Positions 8,539 through 16,336 of a DNA stretch of 49,298 nucleotides are shown one piece after another (the stretch's first letter is position 1; the number at the start of each line of letters is the position of its first letter). The translations under genes were made by a program, and so were the position numbers. The notes below the pieces were generated by a model. That model made no database searches. It worked only from the letters and a program-made list of their open reading frames with translations, and was not told where the DNA came from. Source of the stretch: Gemmatimonadota bacterium. Lineage in GTDB: Bacteria > Gemmatimonadota > Gemmatimonadetes > Gemmatimonadales > Gemmatimonadaceae. The DNA lies in NCBI GenBank assembly GCA_031127095.1, contig JARIEX010000007.1, forward strand, positions 1 through 49,298, read 5' to 3'.

Positions 8539-10860
8539 TTATGTACCGCAGATCCGATCCAGATCCTGCACACCAACCAGCACATCACGGGGGCGCGCGG
8601 CCCCCTCGGAGGGGGCCAGCACGCCTGCCGACTCCAGTTGATCGATGATCCGGGCAGCCCGGCCATAGCCGATCTTGAGTCGCCGCTGCAGGAGCGACGT
8701 GGAGCCCTGGCGGTGCTGGATCACCACCTCCGCGGCCTCGCGGAAGCGCGCATCACGCGCGTCAGGACTGCGCCCGCCGTCCTCCTCATCGCCGCCGCCC
8801 GCTCGCGCTTCGATCTCACGCACGGTTTCGAGAATGTCGGGCTCGGACACAATGCCCTCCCCCGCCTCGTGCCGAGCGCGCGCATCGGCGTACCACGTCA
8901 ATAACCGCTCGGTATCCTCACTGGACAGATACGCCCCCTGCAGTCGGGACGCCTCCGACTTGCCCGGCGGCATGAACAGCATGTCGCCGTTGCCGAGCAG
9001 CGACTCGGCCCCCGCGCCGTCGATAATCGTCCGGCTGTCCACCTGCGAGGCCACCCGGAAGGCAATCCGGCACGGGAAATTCGCCTTGATCAACCCGGTA
9101 ATGACATTCACGCTCGGACGCTGCGTCGCAAGAATGAGGTGGATGCCGATCGCGCGCGCCTTTTGCGCGAGCATGGCGATGGGCGTCTCGACCTCCGCCT
9201 GCACGGTCATCATGAGATCGGCCATCTCATCGATCACCACGACGATGTATGGCAGGATGCCGCCGGCGTAGGTGCGATCCTCGAACCCGACCTCCGGATT
9301 GCGCGGCTTCTGCAGCGCCGCCCCTTCCCCGTCGGCGTGCTGCTGCACGCGCCGGTTGAACTCCTGCAGGTTGCGGCAGGCGTTGGCCTCGAGCAGCCGG
9401 TACCGGTCCTGCATCTCCATGACGGCCCACTTGAGCACCGCGGCCGCATCACGGTTGTCCGTGATCACCTTGTGCCGAAGGTGCGGGAGCGCGTTGTACA
9501 CACTCAGTTCCACCATTTTGGGATCGACCATCAGGAACCGGAGCGTGCGCGGCGTATGCCGGTACGCAAGGCTCGTGATGATCGTGTTCACGCACACGGA
9601 TTTGCCGGAGCCGGTCGCGCCGGCGATCAGCAGGTGCGGCATCTTTGCGAGATCCGCGATCACGGCGCGCCCCTCGAGATCCTTGCCGAGCGCGATGGGG
9701 AGCGCCGCTCGCAGTTGACGGAACTCCGCCGATTCGAGCACCTCGCGCAGCACCACCATTTCCGGTGTCGGGTTCGGCACCTCAACCCCGACCGCCCCGC
9801 GCCCGGGAATCGGCGCCACGATCCGGATGCTTGGCGCGCGCATGGCGAGCGCCAGATCGTCCGCGAGGGCCGCGATCTGGCGCACCTTCACGCCGGGCGC
9901 CGGCTCGATCTCGAACTGCGTGACTGTCGGCCCGGTCGTCCGGCCGACGAGCTCACCATCCACCTTGAACGTGCGCAGCGTGGCCATGAGCTTCTCGCCG
10001 GCCAGGTCGAGTTCGCGTTTGCCCGCCTCCGCATTGCGTGCGGGCGCCGCGGTCAGCAGCGTGGTCGGTGGCAGGTCGTCACTGAACGCCGCCGGCTCCG
10101 ACGCCGCCTCGAGCGTGGCCTCCACCGCAGCGGACGTCGATGCGGGTTCCTTGCTCCCCTTTTTGGGCCGTACCGATTCACGCGACGAGTCCGACGGTGC
10201 GATACGCCCCTCCGGCGGGTCCAGCGCCAGCACCTCGCGCGCCAAGACTGGATCGATCGCGGGTAGCTCGGCGGGATCGGGCGCGAGCAACTCCGCCATC
10301 GACTTCCGTCGCTTCGGTGTGGGCGCGGCATCCGACTCCGGTGCGCCACGGCGGACACCGGAGCCGATGAGGAGTCGGATCGGATTCCATCGCAGCGTGG
10401 CCACCGTGAGCGCGCTCGTGGCCAACAGGAAGAAGACCCACGCGCCAGCCGACCCGAATCCCTTCCGCAGGTAGTGCGCGGCAAAGCTGCCCCACAGTCC
10501 GGCACCGTCGGAGGCTGCCGGCTGCCCTCCCAACGCGAGACCGATCGCGACCGGCACGAGCGCGACCGTACCGGCAAAGAGGACCCCCCAATCGCTGGCG
10601 TCGGCGGCGCGGGCGATGCGGCCGAACAACGTGAGCGCGACGACCAGGCATCCGATCGCCACGATCGCCGCGCCGGGAATGCCGACCGTGCCCACCAGCG
10701 CGCAGCGCACCCAAGTGCCGGTCGGCCCGAACACCCCGGTGGCGTCGAGACACGCAGCGCCGGTCGCGGGGGCGTTGAACACGAGCGCACCGGTCACGAA
10801 CACCGCCAGCAGGGTCAGCGCAATCGCGGAAAGCTCTCGTTTCAAGCCCGTGGCGTCCAC
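8539..10860 (-). CDS. ftsK: DNA translocase FtsK
   Basis: Septal DNA pump that moves chromosome dimers and terminus DNA at division. The product has 773 residues. It has four hydrophobic N-terminal segments (about 10-30, 55-78, 90-112 and 138-158), a Pro/Ala/Ser-rich linker (about 175-290), and the RecA-like motor with Walker A GATGSGKSVCVN at about 414-425 and a Walker B region IVVVIDEMADL near 540. The C-terminal winged-helix gamma domain (STSLLQRRLKIGYGRAARII) reads KOPS sites. The start is GTG at 10860, 3 nt after the comB stop, with no obvious ribosome-binding site. It is the last gene of the long aroQ-acc-pilT-comB chain. Confidence 0.96.
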   Translation of the reverse strand: MDATGLKRELSAIALTLLAVFVTGALVFNAPATGAACLDATGVFGPTGTWVRCALVGTVGIPGAAIVAIGCLVVALTLFGRIARAADASDWGVLFAGTVALVPVAIGLALGGQPAASDGAGLWGSFAAHYLRKGFGSAGAWVFFLLATSALTVATLRWNPIRLLIGSGVRRGAPESDAAPTPKRRKSMAELLAPDPAELPAIDPVLAREVLALDPPEGRIAPSDSSRESVRPKKGSKEPASTSAAVEATLEAASEPAAFSDDLPPTTLLTAAPARNAEAGKRELDLAGEKLMATLRTFKVDGELVGRTTGPTVTQFEIEPAPGVKVRQIAALADDLALAMRAPSIRIVAPIPGRGAVGVEVPNPTPEMVVLREVLESAEFRQLRAALPIALGKDLEGRAVIADLAKMPHLLIAGATGSGKSVCVNTIITSLAYRHTPRTLRFLMVDPKMVELSVYNALPHLRHKVITDNRDAAAVLKWAVMEMQDRYRLLEANACRNLQEFNRRVQQHADGEGAALQKPRNPEVGFEDRTYAGGILPYIVVVIDEMADLMMTVQAEVETPIAMLAQKARAIGIHLILATQRPSVNVITGLIKANFPCRIAFRVASQVDSRTIIDGAGAESLLGNGDMLFMPPGKSEASRLQGAYLSSEDTERLLTWYADARARHEAGEGIVSEPDILETVREIEARAGGGDEEDGGRSPDARDARFREAAEVVIQHRQGSTSLLQRRLKIGYGRAARIIDQLESAGVLAPSEGAARPRDVLVGVQDLDRICGT

Positions 10861-10863
10861 CGG

Positions 10864-11613
10864 TCAGCCCGCCGCGGTGGTCACGGCATCGAGCTGGAGC
10901 TGGCGGTCTCGGTATCGCACCGCACGATCATACTGATCAAGTCGGAGGGCGTGTTCGACATCGTGGGCAAAGCCGGCGGCGGCAAGCGAGGTGGCATGGC
11001 CCGCCTCCGAGCGCACCGAGCCGACGCCCCCCTGGAACGGCCGCTCCACTAACTCGGCGACGCGGGCGCCGTCGCCGCGCACCACCTCGTCATGCCCCGC
11101 AGCAATGCCACGGACGAGTCGCCCCGCACAGACGACGTCTTCGAGGGCGACGCGCCGCTCATGCCCGGCGCAGATGATGGTCACGTCTGCACCCACGGCG
11201 ACGGCCGTCCGAACAGCGGCGACCGTCGCAGCCGCCGTGACAAATGCCGCCAGGAAGCAGGCACGAGCGCCATGCGTCGCCACCAGCGCCATCGTCCCGT
11301 TGGTCGTCGTGTACAGAATCGTCCGCCCCGCCACCGTGTCCGGCGTGAACTCCGCGGCGGAGTTACCCAGGTCGAACCCGTCAATACGGACCATGCGCCG
11401 TTCCCCCGCCAGCAGGACCTCGCCCCGTGCAAACCCCCGTGCACGCAGTGCCGTCTCTTCAACTGTGTCGAACGGAATCACCGCCCGCGCCCCCGCGTGC
11501 AGCGCCGCCGCGACCGTCGTGGCCGCCCGCAGCACGTCGATCACCACCACGACCCGATCAGCCACATCGGCGGGCACGATGTGCGCCTCGCCGAGCAGCA
11601 CATCGATCCGCAC
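10864..11613 (-). CDS. comB: ComB-family 2-phosphosulfolactate phosphatase
   Basis: Family of Mg-dependent phosphatases that convert 2-phosphosulfolactate to sulfolactate in coenzyme M or sulfolactate metabolism. The 249-residue product shows the family features: VVVIDVLRAATTV near residues 22-34, LYTTTNGTMAL near 100-110, VTIICAGHERRVALEDVVCAG near 145-165, and a C-terminal region with SLAAAGFAHDVEHAL. It starts with GTG and overlaps the accC stop by one base (TAGTG), so translation is probably coupled. No ComA or ComC partner is visible in the window and the neighbours (accC, ftsK) are housekeeping genes, so its true substrate is uncertain. Confidence 0.88.
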   Translation of the reverse strand: MRIDVLLGEAHIVPADVADRVVVVIDVLRAATTVAAALHAGARAVIPFDTVEETALRARGFARGEVLLAGERRMVRIDGFDLGNSAAEFTPDTVAGRTILYTTTNGTMALVATHGARACFLAAFVTAAATVAAVRTAVAVGADVTIICAGHERRVALEDVVCAGRLVRGIAAGHDEVVRGDGARVAELVERPFQGGVGSVRSEAGHATSLAAAGFAHDVEHALRLDQYDRAVRYRDRQLQLDAVTTAAG

Positions 11614-12971
11614 TACGCCGGTTCCTTCAGGAGGTCAGCCCCCTCGAGCTCCAGCCACTTGGTGTGCACCTTGCCCGCTTTGAAGGCGGGGTGCTGCATG
11701 ACGCGGGCGAGAAACGGCATGGTGGTCTTCACCCCTTCGATGACAAAGCTCTCGAGGGCGATTTGCATCCGCTTGAGCGCCTCTTCCCGCGTGTTACCCT
11801 GCACGATGAGCTTGGCAATCATCGAATCGTAAAACGGCGGGACGGTGTAGCCGGCGTAGGCATGCGTATCCACCCGCACCCCCGGACCGCCGGGCTGATG
11901 AAACACGTCGAGCCTGCCCGGAGACGGCTGGAAATTGCGCGCGGGGTCCTCCGCGTTCACGCGGCACTCGATCACGTGTCCCCGGAACGCCGGCGTCGCC
12001 AGGACCGAGAGCGGCAATCCCGACGCCACGCGGATCTGCTCCTTCACGAGATCGACCCCGGTCAGCATTTCGGTGACAGGATGCTCCACCTGGATGCGCG
12101 TGTTCATCTCCATGAAGAAGAACGATCCGTCTTCGTCCAGCAGCATCTCCACGGTGCCCGCGCCGACGTAGTTGATCGCCTTCGCGCCACGCACCGCCGC
12201 CTCGCCCATCTTCTCGCGCAGCTCCGGTGTCATCACCGGGCAGGGCGCTTCTTCGATCAGCTTCTGGTGGCGGCGCTGCACCGAGCAATCGCGTTCACCG
12301 AGGTGAATGACGTTGCCGTGCATATCGCCCATGATCTGAAATTCGACGTGACGCGGACGCTCGAGGAACTTCTCAACATACACGTCGCCGTTGCCGAAGG
12401 CCGAGAGCGCTTCGGAGCGCGCCAGCTGGAAGGAGCGGAGAAAGTCATCCGGATCGCGCGCGACGCGCATCCCCTTTCCACCGCCGCCGGCAGCCGCCTT
12501 GATGATGACGGGGAAGCCGATCCCGCGCGCAAACTCGAGCGCCTCTTCGGGGTCGTCCACGGGTCCCGGCGAGCCCGGTACGATCGGCACCCCACATTCG
12601 GCCATCGCACGCCGCGCCGAGGCCTTGTCGCCCATCACGCGGATCTGCTCCGGCGTGGGACCGATGAAGGCAATGCCGGAGGCGCGGCAGGTCTCGGCGA
12701 ACTCCGCGTTCTCAGCCAGGAAACCGTACCCGGGGTGAATCGCGTCGGCCCCGGTGATCTCTGCGGCCGCGATCAAGCGCGGAATCTTCAGGTAGGAATC
12801 GCGCCCCGGTGCGGGCCCGATGCAGACGTCGTCGTCGGCGAACCGGACATGGAGCGACTCCCTGTCGGCCTCGGAATAGACGGCGACCGTCTGAACCTCG
12901 AGCTCGCGGCAGGCACGAATGACACGGAGAGCGATCTCACCGCGATTGGCGATCAGGACCTTTTTGAACAT
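11613..12971 (-). CDS. accC: acetyl-CoA carboxylase, biotin carboxylase subunit
   Basis: Catalyses ATP-dependent carboxylation of the biotin on AccB, the first half-reaction that makes malonyl-CoA for fatty acid synthesis. The 452-residue length is normal. The N-terminus [20 protein letters not shown] is characteristic, the glycine-rich ATP loop [11 protein letters not shown] is near residues 158-168, and the catalytic [14 protein letters not shown] is near 287-300. It starts 50 nt after pilT, so the accB-accC pair is split by pilT. A small hairpin (GGCAGGG-6 nt-CCCTGCC, 12982-13001) lies in that gap. No Shine-Dalgarno sequence is seen before the ATG. accA and accD are not in the window. Confidence 0.97.
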   Translation of the reverse strand: MFKKVLIANRGEIALRVIRACRELEVQTVAVYSEADRESLHVRFADDDVCIGPAPGRDSYLKIPRLIAAAEITGADAIHPGYGFLAENAEFAETCRASGIAFIGPTPEQIRVMGDKASARRAMAECGVPIVPGSPGPVDDPEEALEFARGIGFPVIIKAAAGGGGKGMRVARDPDDFLRSFQLARSEALSAFGNGDVYVEKFLERPRHVEFQIMGDMHGNVIHLGERDCSVQRRHQKLIEEAPCPVMTPELREKMGEAAVRGAKAINYVGAGTVEMLLDEDGSFFFMEMNTRIQVEHPVTEMLTGVDLVKEQIRVASGLPLSVLATPAFRGHVIECRVNAEDPARNFQPSPGRLDVFHQPGGPGVRVDTHAYAGYTVPPFYDSMIAKLIVQGNTREEALKRMQIALESFVIEGVKTTMPFLARVMQHPAFKAGKVHTKWLELEGADLLKEPA

Positions 12972-13021
12972 ATCGTATGGTGGCAGGGTCTCTGCCCTGC
13001 CGCCAGTCCCGCCGCCGCCGA

Positions 13022-14200
13022 TCAGAGCGCGCTGCTGCCCTGCCGGAAGCCATCCCAGTTGGTATCGCTGGTACCATCAACCCCCTGCACGCGGAGCGCA
13101 AACTCCGCCGGGCTGGTGGCATGAAACAGGGCGTTTTCATAGGAGATCACCCCGCGCGAAAACCAGTTCATCAACGACTGGTCGAAGCTTTGCATACCAT
13201 ACGCCACGCTCCCCTCCTTGATCAGGTCGGGAATATTGAGCGTGGCCGACACATCCCGGATCTGGTCGCGGACCGCCTCGGTGTTGACCAGGACCTCGCA
13301 GGCCGGCACCCGACCCGGACGATCTGCCCGCGGCACCAGCCGCAGCGACACGACCGACGACAGCGCGTTCGCCAGCGCGAAGCGCACTTCGCTCTGCTGA
13401 TGCGGCGGGTAGAACGAGAGGATCCGGTTGATCGTCAGCGTGGCATCGGTGGTATGCAGCGTCGAGAAGACCAGATGGCCCGTACCCGCAGCTTTCAGGG
13501 CCACGTCCAACGTCTCGAGGTCTCGGATTTCACCGATCATGATGACGTCGGGATCCTGTCGCAGCACCCGGCGCAGGGCCTGCGCGAAGGACGCCGTATC
13601 GGTGCCCACCTCGCGCTGATTGATGTGGCTCTGCACATCCCGGTGCACGAACTCGATCGGATCCTCGATCGTGATGATGTTCGCGGTGCGTCGCTCATTG
13701 ATGTGGTGCAGCATCGCGGCCAGCGCCGTGCTCTTGCCGGAGCCGGTCACACCGGTCACGAGCACGAGGCCTCGGGGCTTCAGCGCCAGCTGCTCCAGCA
13801 CCGGCGGAAGATGCAGGTCGCGGATCGAGGCCGCCGCATGCGCGATGGCGCGCATCGCGAAGGCGACCGTCCCCTTCTGCTGGTACACATTCACGCGAAA
13901 ACGCCCGATGCCCGGCACATTGATCGCGAAATCGGACTCGCGCATCTCGACGAACTCCCGCAATTGCGCGGGCGGGAGCAGATGCTCCGCGAGTGACCGG
14001 AGTTCTTCCGGCCGCATCGGCGGCATGTCGAGCGGGACGAGGTCGGAGTGCAACCGCAGCGTGGGAGGCCGTCCGACCTTGAGGTGCAGGTCGGACGCGC
14101 CTTCGCGCACCATACGCTGGAGGGCCGCCTTTAAATCGAGGCCCGTGCCGGCTCCCGTCGCGTTGACGGTGACAGGCACAGCACCGGGGACCATCGTCAT
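13022..14200 (-). CDS. pilT: type IV pilus retraction ATPase PilT
   Basis: Hexameric ATPase that disassembles type IV pili at the inner membrane. The product has 392 residues from the start at 14200, 11 nt after the accB stop; a second ATG lies two codons on. It has an N-terminal PAS-like domain with [15 protein letters not shown], Walker [10 protein letters not shown] near residue 150, an Asp-box, and a Walker B/His-box stretch [15 protein letters not shown] followed by [13 protein letters not shown]. The C-terminal IPDLIKEG and [12 protein letters not shown] match PilT rather than PilB; PilU cannot be fully excluded. A longer open frame to 14347 overlaps accB in another frame and is rejected. 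No other pilus genes are in the window. Confidence 0.94.
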   Translation of the reverse strand: MTMVPGAVPVTVNATGAGTGLDLKAALQRMVREGASDLHLKVGRPPTLRLHSDLVPLDMPPMRPEELRSLAEHLLPPAQLREFVEMRESDFAINVPGIGRFRVNVYQQKGTVAFAMRAIAHAAASIRDLHLPPVLEQLALKPRGLVLVTGVTGSGKSTALAAMLHHINERRTANIITIEDPIEFVHRDVQSHINQREVGTDTASFAQALRRVLRQDPDVIMIGEIRDLETLDVALKAAGTGHLVFSTLHTTDATLTINRILSFYPPHQQSEVRFALANALSSVVSLRLVPRADRPGRVPACEVLVNTEAVRDQIRDVSATLNIPDLIKEGSVAYGMQSFDQSLMNWFSRGVISYENALFHATSPAEFALRVQGVDGTSDTNWDGFRQGSSAL

Positions 14201-14211
14201 ATCGAAGCGTC

Positions 14212-14766
14212 TCAGCCGGTCGGGTCGAGGCGATAGAGCACTTGGCCGTACTCGACGGCGTGCGTGTCCGTGACGTTCACTTCGCGCACCACGCCATCGA
14301 ATTCGGACTCGAGCTCGTTCATGATCTTCATCGCCTCGATGATGCACACGATCTGTCCCTTGCTGATGCGATCGCCGACATTCACATACGGCTTCGCGCC
14401 AGGCTCGGGAGCAGAGTAATACGTGCCCACCATCGGCGACTTGATCTCGAGCAGCGCGACCTTTGGCGCCTCGGCCTTCGGCGCCGCGACCGCACCCTCT
14501 CCGGCAGGACGCTCCGCCCCGACGGCGGGCAACACGGGAGCCATCGCCACCGGCGCGGCGATCTGGGGGGCGACCGTCATGGCCGCGACGCGCTGTTGGG
14601 AGCTCTTCGAGATACGAAGCTTCATCCCCTTGTCCGAGGAGATCTCGATGGAATCCACCGTGGAGCCGTCGAGCATCTCGATCAGCTTTTTCACGTAGCG
14701 CAGGTCGATCATGGCGGGGGAGTCAAAGGGAATCACCGGCGCGGATCGCGCCGAGGGTACAGACAT
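14212..14766 (-). CDS. accB: acetyl-CoA carboxylase biotin carboxyl carrier protein
   Basis: Carries the biotin that AccC carboxylates and the carboxyltransferase discharges. The C-terminal biotinyl domain (residues about 105-184) contains EAMKIMNE with the biotin-accepting Lys147, and the VGTYYSAPEPGAKPYVNVG start typical of bacterial AccB. A Pro/Ala-rich linker (about 65-100) joins it to an N-terminal helix MIDLRYVKKLIEMLD. The start at 14766 overlaps the upstream M24 peptidase stop by one base (TGATG), giving 184 residues. An internal ATG at 14712 that begins the conserved MIDLRYVKKL is a real alternative. Confidence 0.96.
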   Translation of the reverse strand: MSVPSARSAPVIPFDSPAMIDLRYVKKLIEMLDGSTVDSIEISSDKGMKLRISKSSQQRVAAMTVAPQIAAPVAMAPVLPAVGAERPAGEGAVAAPKAEAPKVALLEIKSPMVGTYYSAPEPGAKPYVNVGDRISKGQIVCIIEAMKIMNELESEFDGVVREVNVTDTHAVEYGQVLYRLDPTG

Positions 14767-15899
14767 CAGGAGAGCTCGTGCAGGTCCCGCGGGAAACCCG
14801 TGAGGACCCTCGGACCAGCGCTTGACACCAACACATCATCTTCGATTCTCACCCCACCCCAGCCAGCCCGGTAAATCCCGGGTTCAATCGTCACGACCGT
14901 GCCGGCAGCGAGGGGAGCCTCGACGGTTCGGGCGAGGCGGGGTGCCTCGTGCACTTCCAACCCGATCCCATGACCGAGCGAGTGTCCGAACGCCTCACCA
15001 AACCCATGGGCGTCAATGTAGTCTCTCGCGACCGCATCTGCAGCCATCCCCGCCATTCCGACCCGAAGCGCGCCCGAAGCACGCGCGTTCGCTTCACGCA
15101 CGATGTCATACACGTCCCGCTGCTCCGCGGTGGCCTTGCCCAACACCACCGTCCGCGTGATATCGGAGCAGTAGCCGTCCGCGACGGCCCCAAAATCGAT
15201 CAGCACGAAATCGCCGGTTGCGAGCAGGCGCTGTCCGGCGCGGGCGTGCGGAAGCGCCGTCCGGGGACCCGACGCGACGATGGTCGGAAACGGAAAGGCT
15301 TCGCTGCCGGCGTCACGCAGCTGCTGCTCGAGAATCCCGGCGACGGCCGTCTCACTCAGCCCGACGCGCAACTGCGGGAGGGTGGCATGCAACGCGCGTT
15401 CCGCGATCACCACCGCTCGGTTGATGCGCGCCAATTCGCCGGCATCCTTGACCATCCGGAGGCGCTCCACGATATCCGCGGTCGGGCGCCACGACCATCG
15501 CGCGCCCTGCTCCAGCAGTCGTGCGAAGTCCTGATGCACCAGATGCGCCGACTCGAATCCGACCCGGTCGACCCCCGTCACGCCGTTCAGCTGCGCCCAG
15601 AGTCCGTCCCAGAGGCTCGACCGCTCGATGCGCACGCTCGCCGACGCGCCGACCTCGTCCCACACCTGCGTAGCGTAGCGCACGTCGGTTAGTAGCGCGC
15701 TGTGTCTGGCCGTGATGACCAGCAGCGCGTTGCTGCCGGAGAATCCGGTGAGATAGCGGATATTCGGCAACGAGGAGATCAGCAGCGCATCCAGGTCAGC
15801 CTTGGCCAGCGCGTCGCGCACCGCCCCCTGACGCTCCCCTCGACGGTCGGCCACAGCATCCTCCCTGCCGGCCCCCGGCGCGACGGCGCTGTTGGTCAC
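14766..15899 (-). CDS. M24 family Xaa-Pro aminopeptidase
   Basis: Metallopeptidase of the pita-bread (M24B) family that removes N-terminal residues preceding proline. The 377-residue product has the N-terminal creatinase-like domain (LDALLISSLPNIRYLTGFSG at about 36-55) and the catalytic domain with all expected ligands. These are the two Asp in VLIDFGAVADGYCSDITRT, the His in HSLGHGIGLEVHE (near 310), the Glu in TIEPGIY (near 338) and the Glu in GVRIEDDVLV. It starts at GTG, with a GTGA overlap with the aroQ stop, and its stop overlaps accB. The efp gene, which often sits between such a peptidase and accB, is absent here. Confidence 0.93.
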   Translation of the reverse strand: MTNSAVAPGAGREDAVADRRGERQGAVRDALAKADLDALLISSLPNIRYLTGFSGSNALLVITARHSALLTDVRYATQVWDEVGASASVRIERSSLWDGLWAQLNGVTGVDRVGFESAHLVHQDFARLLEQGARWSWRPTADIVERLRMVKDAGELARINRAVVIAERALHATLPQLRVGLSETAVAGILEQQLRDAGSEAFPFPTIVASGPRTALPHARAGQRLLATGDFVLIDFGAVADGYCSDITRTVVLGKATAEQRDVYDIVREANARASGALRVGMAGMAADAVARDYIDAHGFGEAFGHSLGHGIGLEVHEAPRLARTVEAPLAAGTVVTIEPGIYRAGWGGVRIEDDVLVSSAGPRVLTGFPRDLHELS

Positions 15900-16336
15900 G
15901 CCCCGCGGCGGAGTGCGGCCACGAGCCCCCGCAGTGCGAACGCGTAGCCATCGGCGCCCAAACCGGTCACCGTGCCGATCGCCACACTCGCCAGCATGCT
16001 GTGGTGCCGCTCCGGCTCGCGCGCAAACACGTTCGACAGGTGGACTTCAACAAAGGGGATGGCCGTCGCCGAAAACGCGTCGCGCAGGGCCAGTGAGGTG
16101 TGGGTATAGGCGCCAGCATTCACCACCACTCCGTGCACGATCCCTCGCCAGCCGTGGAGGATGTCGATCATGACGCCCTCACTGTTCGACTGCGCCGTCC
16201 GGAGTTCGACGCCGAGCTCCGCCGCGACAGCAGTCAGCGCGACCGTGATGTCGTCGAGTGTGGCCGAGCCGTAGATGTGTGGCTCGCGCGTTCCCAACAG
16301 GTTGAGATTCGGGCCGTTCAGCATCCCCACGATCAT
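15896..16336 (-). CDS. aroQ: type II 3-dehydroquinate dehydratase
   Basis: Third step of the shikimate pathway, converting 3-dehydroquinate to 3-dehydroshikimate. From MIVGMLNGPNLNLLG the product has 146 residues, exactly the family size. Catalytic Arg17 and Tyr22 lie in GTREPHIYG, the substrate loop NAGAYTHTS is near 73-81, and EVHLSNVFARE near 97-107 contains the catalytic His region. The start at 16336 makes an ATGA overlap with the upstream TPR gene, and the stop makes a GTGA overlap with the peptidase gene. An in-frame start at 16360 adds eight residues not found in the family and is rejected. Confidence 0.96.
   Translation of the reverse strand: MIVGMLNGPNLNLLGTREPHIYGSATLDDITVALTAVAAELGVELRTAQSNSEGVMIDILHGWRGIVHGVVVNAGAYTHTSLALRDAFSATAIPFVEVHLSNVFAREPERHHSMLASVAIGTVTGLGADGYAFALRGLVAALRRGA

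Noticed and set aside
11427-13124. Long plus-strand open frame opposite accC
   Set aside because: Antisense shadow of accC with no family features.
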